NCBI RefSeq assembly: GCF_022965805.1
Contig: NW_027331354.1
Coordinates: forward strand, 1 to 64,000
DNA length: 64,000 nucleotides
Direction of reading: 5' to 3'
Origin: Primulina eburnea
Lineage: Eukaryota; Streptophyta; Magnoliopsida; Lamiales; Gesneriaceae
A program made the position numbers and the translations under genes. Shown here piece by piece: positions 60,632 to 64,000 of this stretch. Position 1 is the stretch's first letter. Each line of letters opens with the position of its first letter. The notes under the pieces were generated by a model. That model was not told the origin of the DNA. It saw only the letters and a list, made by a program, of their open reading frames with translations, and ran no database searches.

Positions 60632-62691
60632 TGTGGGGACCCGGACGCTAATATTTCTTCTTAATCATCTTTGGGATTTAATTATCAGTTAAGATAAACA
60701 GGGTCTAAAAATTTTTCTTTTTAAAATACAAATGCGGAAGGTAATGGCATCTAATAATATATATATCTGTATAAAGCTACATTTCAGTATCAAAGTACAA
60801 TAATGTACAACAGTCTTTCAATTAATCTAAGGTTCAACTACTAAGATCAAGTAATAAAACCAAATCTATCCAAGTCCGGAATCACCACGCTAAACTCTTC
60901 TTCTCTCATCATCTTCTCGACCCCGATCTTGCCCCACCTGTTGTCATGCACACATACAAAACAAGACAACAGCCGGATACTCCGGTGAGAATAAATCCCA
61001 GTATAAAACATGGTAAGCATACATATAAATAATCTAAATCATAACACATGCTATCATGAACATATTCAAAAGTAATAGATCTCATAATCTATGAAATCTA
61101 CTCAAAATAAACATGCAACTCAATTCAGATAAACATGCAATTTATATCAAATCATATAAACACAGGCTATCATGTCTGAAAGCAATAAACATGGGTTTCA
61201 TAGTCTATGAAACCACATCTCTAAACACATGCAGTTCTACTCAAATCATGTCTAGACTCGACTCAACTATAACTCTAGGTATCCCGGTGTGAATAAGACG
61301 TCAGTGGCTGTCACCTACCCTCCCACTCGGGGTGACTGTACGTCTTATTCCTAGACTTCGGTCTGAGCTGTATCGAATAATCTACAATAGGACGATGTCT
61401 GCTCCTATGTAACGATACACCGAACGTCTAGAAGTCTGACTGTTTCTGTCAAACTTTCCTATCTTAAATGTAATGATTAACAATCTGTAAACAATGCATA
61501 ATCATCTCAACATATAAATAAAGCATATTCAGATCAGAATATAAAAATAATCTAGTATGTGATTTTATTGGGAAACTCAAATAAGATCTTATTTGAGTTA
61601 TGTCTTCTCGAATATCACATGAATTATACCTTTGTCGTCCCTGTCTGACGAAGACGATGACCTGTACTCAACTCTGTCCATATCAATCTGAAATGACAAT
61701 ATCGAATACAATATGTCAATGAATAACTCAATATACACTCTGTTCTGATCAATACTCAATTCAGTATATAATCTGATCAATATCTGAACAAGATACAATC
61801 CGATTCATATCATCGATATCACAATCTAATCGAAATCATATCTGAATCTGATCAATCTACTCAACTGATGTTTCGACGGCATAACAATACAATCTGTATA
61901 ACCCCATCAATTCTGAACATCACAAATATAATACTGGAATTCATAATCAATACTGATATAACTCCCAATCTCAATGATAACACAAATCTGATATCAAATC
62001 TTAGTAAATATCTTTCAAAAATCATAACAATTGCATAACCAGTCTATTCTGAAATCTGACTTCAATTATGCCATGTCTACTGTAGCAGAAACATCATATC
62101 TGATTCATATTCAATTCTGACAATATCATAAATTCAAATCATATCTAAACGTAACAAAACTTACGTCCAGTTGTAGCCTGCGTTGATAGGAACACAGCAC
62201 CGAAGTCGGATTCAAAATCTGACTGACGGATTTCTCACAAAAGGCGTAAGGATTTTTCACTCTTTTTCAGAAACCTTTCTCGATTCTTTTGTTTCTGATT
62301 TCTGAAGGAATTCGTGCATCTATATATATACATATATATACTCGCACATGCAAGAAGGCAAGTGGCGCGATTTCGTTTTGCATGATTCGCGCTCGAGCGG
62401 TCAATCTTTACCGCTCGGGCGCGAAACCTTCTGTCCAAGCTTCGGCAGTTTACACCCTGGCGCTCGGGCGGTCATTTTCTACCGCTCGGGCGCCAGACAT
62501 TCTGTCCAAAACCAAATCTGGTGGTGCATTGGCGCTCGGGCGGTCTTTTTCTACAGCTCGAGCGCCGAAGGTTCTGTCCAATTTCTTGGCTAACCATGCA
62601 ACGACGCCCGGCCTCATCATTTGAGTTCTTATAACCTCAATCATGTTAATGATCAACGTCTGATTATAATAATTAATTTTCGGGCATTACA
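60632..62691 (-). mobile_element. solo LTR 2 (same family as solo LTR 1), 2.06 kb
   Basis: Bounded by TGTGGGGACCCGGACG and TTTTCGGGCATTACA, with a perfect 5-bp duplication TTATG (60627-60631 and 62692-62696). It shares the order of blocks with the copy at 21396-23198, including TCCAAGTCCGGAATCACCAC and ACAAGACAACAGCCGGATA. No internal region, primer-binding site or second LTR is present. It sits inside an older LTR. Confidence 0.9.
62389..62570. repeat. 71-72-bp array of paired GCGCTCGGGCGGT/ACCGCTCGGGCGC motifs inside solo LTR 2
   Basis: Pairs start at 62389, 62460 and 62532. In each pair a GCGCTCGRGCGGT box is followed after about 8 bases by ACMGCTCGRGCGC, which is almost its reverse complement, so each pair can fold into a GC-rich hairpin. 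Each pair is followed within about 10 bases by TTCTGTCCAA. Confidence 0.92.
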
Positions 62692-63239
62692 TTATGAATG
62701 GTGCAGATCGGGTTTGGAGTCGTTTTAACCTGTTTATGGATGAAAAACGTAGGTATACTGTTTCCCGCCTAGAATCGGAGCAGTTTTCTTGCGAAGGCTA
62801 TAACAAAAAACTAACTGTTGGATATGACCGAAATTTGGATATGTTATTTGAAACATATGGAAGCACATTCTGAACGGTGGAGATCGGATTCCGACTACCC
62901 GAGCAAGAGAAACGAATTTCTGAACTCGTACAAAATTTTGATGACTCGTGCCGAATTTTTGAAGAGAAATTTCGAAAAATATGAGAGCAAAACTCGGAAT
63001 TTGATGTGTAAATTATGAATGAGAGCTTCTCCTGTTTATATGGGTTGACTGCTATCGTGATCGAGTGATATCAAGCGTTTGAATTCTATATCAAATCTTT
63101 ATCTAGAATCGATATCATATTGAATCTTATATCATTATCTGGTATCAATATCCTATCAAATCTTAGATTTTGGTTTATTTATCCCAAAATGAGGCTTATC
63201 ATAAAAATTCTTATCTCCACAAAATATCGGGGTTTCACA

Positions 63240-64000
63240 ATTTCCCTATGCGAAGTTGGAAAAAAAAATTATATGACGAAGGCCTTTATATTTTAATATT
63301 ATATCTTATTTCTAATGTATATTTTTCCGTAAAACAATTTTCATCCGTGTATTTCCACAAAAATAATTTAGTAAATATAAATTTTTTAAATTTTATATAT
63401 CCATTAGATATAACTGTCAAAAAATATGATAATAAATTATTATTTAAGACATCAATAATTAATTGTGTAAAAACACATAAGTCAATAAATCATCAACATT
63501 CCCTAAATAACAACCCGTCGTCTTCCTAATGATTGCTATTTTTTATTATTCTTGGTTTGTAGGTGATGTGTTAAATTCATTTCCTTTTGCTCATGTATAT
63601 AATAATCAAAATAACTATAATGTCTAACCACAAAAAAGACATAAATATATATATATATATATAATCAACATTTTTACACTATGATAATTTTGGAAAATCC
63701 TAGAACTTTTGGTGTGTATTATGAGGGAATGTTGCATTGTTCATCGAGTATTTGCGATTCCGATCATTATGTTATTAAATTTTATTATCAGCTTACAACC
63801 AACAAACAAAAATTACAAATATTTTGTTTTATAACTCAATCTATTTTCATGGTCTGAAAAACATGTGGGAAATAGTTTTTGGAGAATAAAGGAAAAGGAA
63901 GGAGTAGCCAAACAAGTTTTTAATATTTATTATTGACTAAAAGTAGGAAAATATGACTTGAGCCAATCAACCAAACGATAAGATGGTTCAATATATAATA
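63240..64000. other. AT-rich right edge with duplicated stretches
   Basis: 63287-63400 parallels 55895-56010, and 63832-63916 parallels 57394-57486. Between them is AT-rich sequence with a short (AT)n run near 63646. The 119-residue frame at 63170-63529 crosses the LTR end and duplicated DNA and is not a credible gene. Confidence 0.5.

Larger units (their letters stand above)
59990..63239 (-). mobile_element. older retroelement LTR interrupted by solo LTR 2
   Basis: On the minus strand 63239 begins TGTGAAACCCCGATATTTTG, the usual start of a chromovirus-type LTR. Removing solo LTR 2 and one duplication brings ACATTCGTCCAATAAATTATG next to AATGGTGCAGATCGG, giving continuous LTR-like sequence. 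The pieces 59990-60631 and 62692-63239 therefore look like one older LTR. I could not place its left end or find its target duplication, so 59990 is approximate. Confidence 0.5.

Noticed and set aside
62289..62656. Frames of 68-111 residues on both strands with LGRSFSTARAP-type repeats
   Set aside because: They are translations of the GCTCGGGCGGT array in solo LTR 2.

Overview
This is nuclear DNA from a flowering plant. Spliced genes carry GT-AG introns. The gene set (KNOLLE syntaxin, PGIPs, ureidoglycolate amidohydrolase, DTX-type MATE, TPX2/WVD2-like, START-domain protein) is typical of angiosperms, and a piece of plastid ycf2 sits among AT-rich, transposon-laden spacers. Gene structure and repeat style point to a eudicot, probably an asterid. 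I lean to Lamiales, but this is an inference that the sequence alone does not settle.

Layout, with all recognised genes on the minus strand. 1-948: 5' part of an unrecognised gene with an LxLxL-like motif that runs off the left edge; a long leader probably lies upstream to about 2.95 kb. 3-11 kb: AT-rich spacer with five MITE copies and long AT tracts. 11.4-15.2 kb: START-domain membrane protein, 6 exons. 17.1-18.9 kb: TPX2/WVD2-like microtubule protein, 6 coding exons. 20-26.9 kb: transposon-rich spacer with a solo LTR. 26.9-32.2 kb: ureidoglycolate amidohydrolase UAH, 12 exons. 33.4 kb: tRNA-derived SINE. 34.5-35.6 kb: KNOLLE/SYP111, 2 exons, with a mitosis-type (MSA) promoter signature. 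38.8-44.0 kb: two PGIP genes in tandem. 44.2-49.1 kb: hAT nested in a MITE, TRIM retroelement, plastid ycf2 insertion. 49.6-55.3 kb: MATE transporter, 8 coding exons plus a probable leader exon. 55.5-64 kb: LINE relic, pararetrovirus- or LTR-like promoter region, and a solo LTR nested in an older retroelement.

The genes do not form a pathway or cluster. They cover cytokinesis (KNOLLE), cortical microtubules (TPX2-like), purine nitrogen recycling (UAH), wall defence (PGIPs), efflux (MATE) and lipid binding (START).

The most striking content is mobile. A roughly 180-bp MITE with nested palindromic ends occurs at least 20 times in 64 kb, usually flanked by 9-10-bp target duplications. One copy has a probable empty site in a duplicated stretch inside the window, and another is split by a hAT element. 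Two solo LTRs of one family share the same array geometry but carry different CpG-rich motifs. I reconstructed exon boundaries by reading splice sites, reading frame and family conservation; nothing was confirmed by transcripts or database searches.
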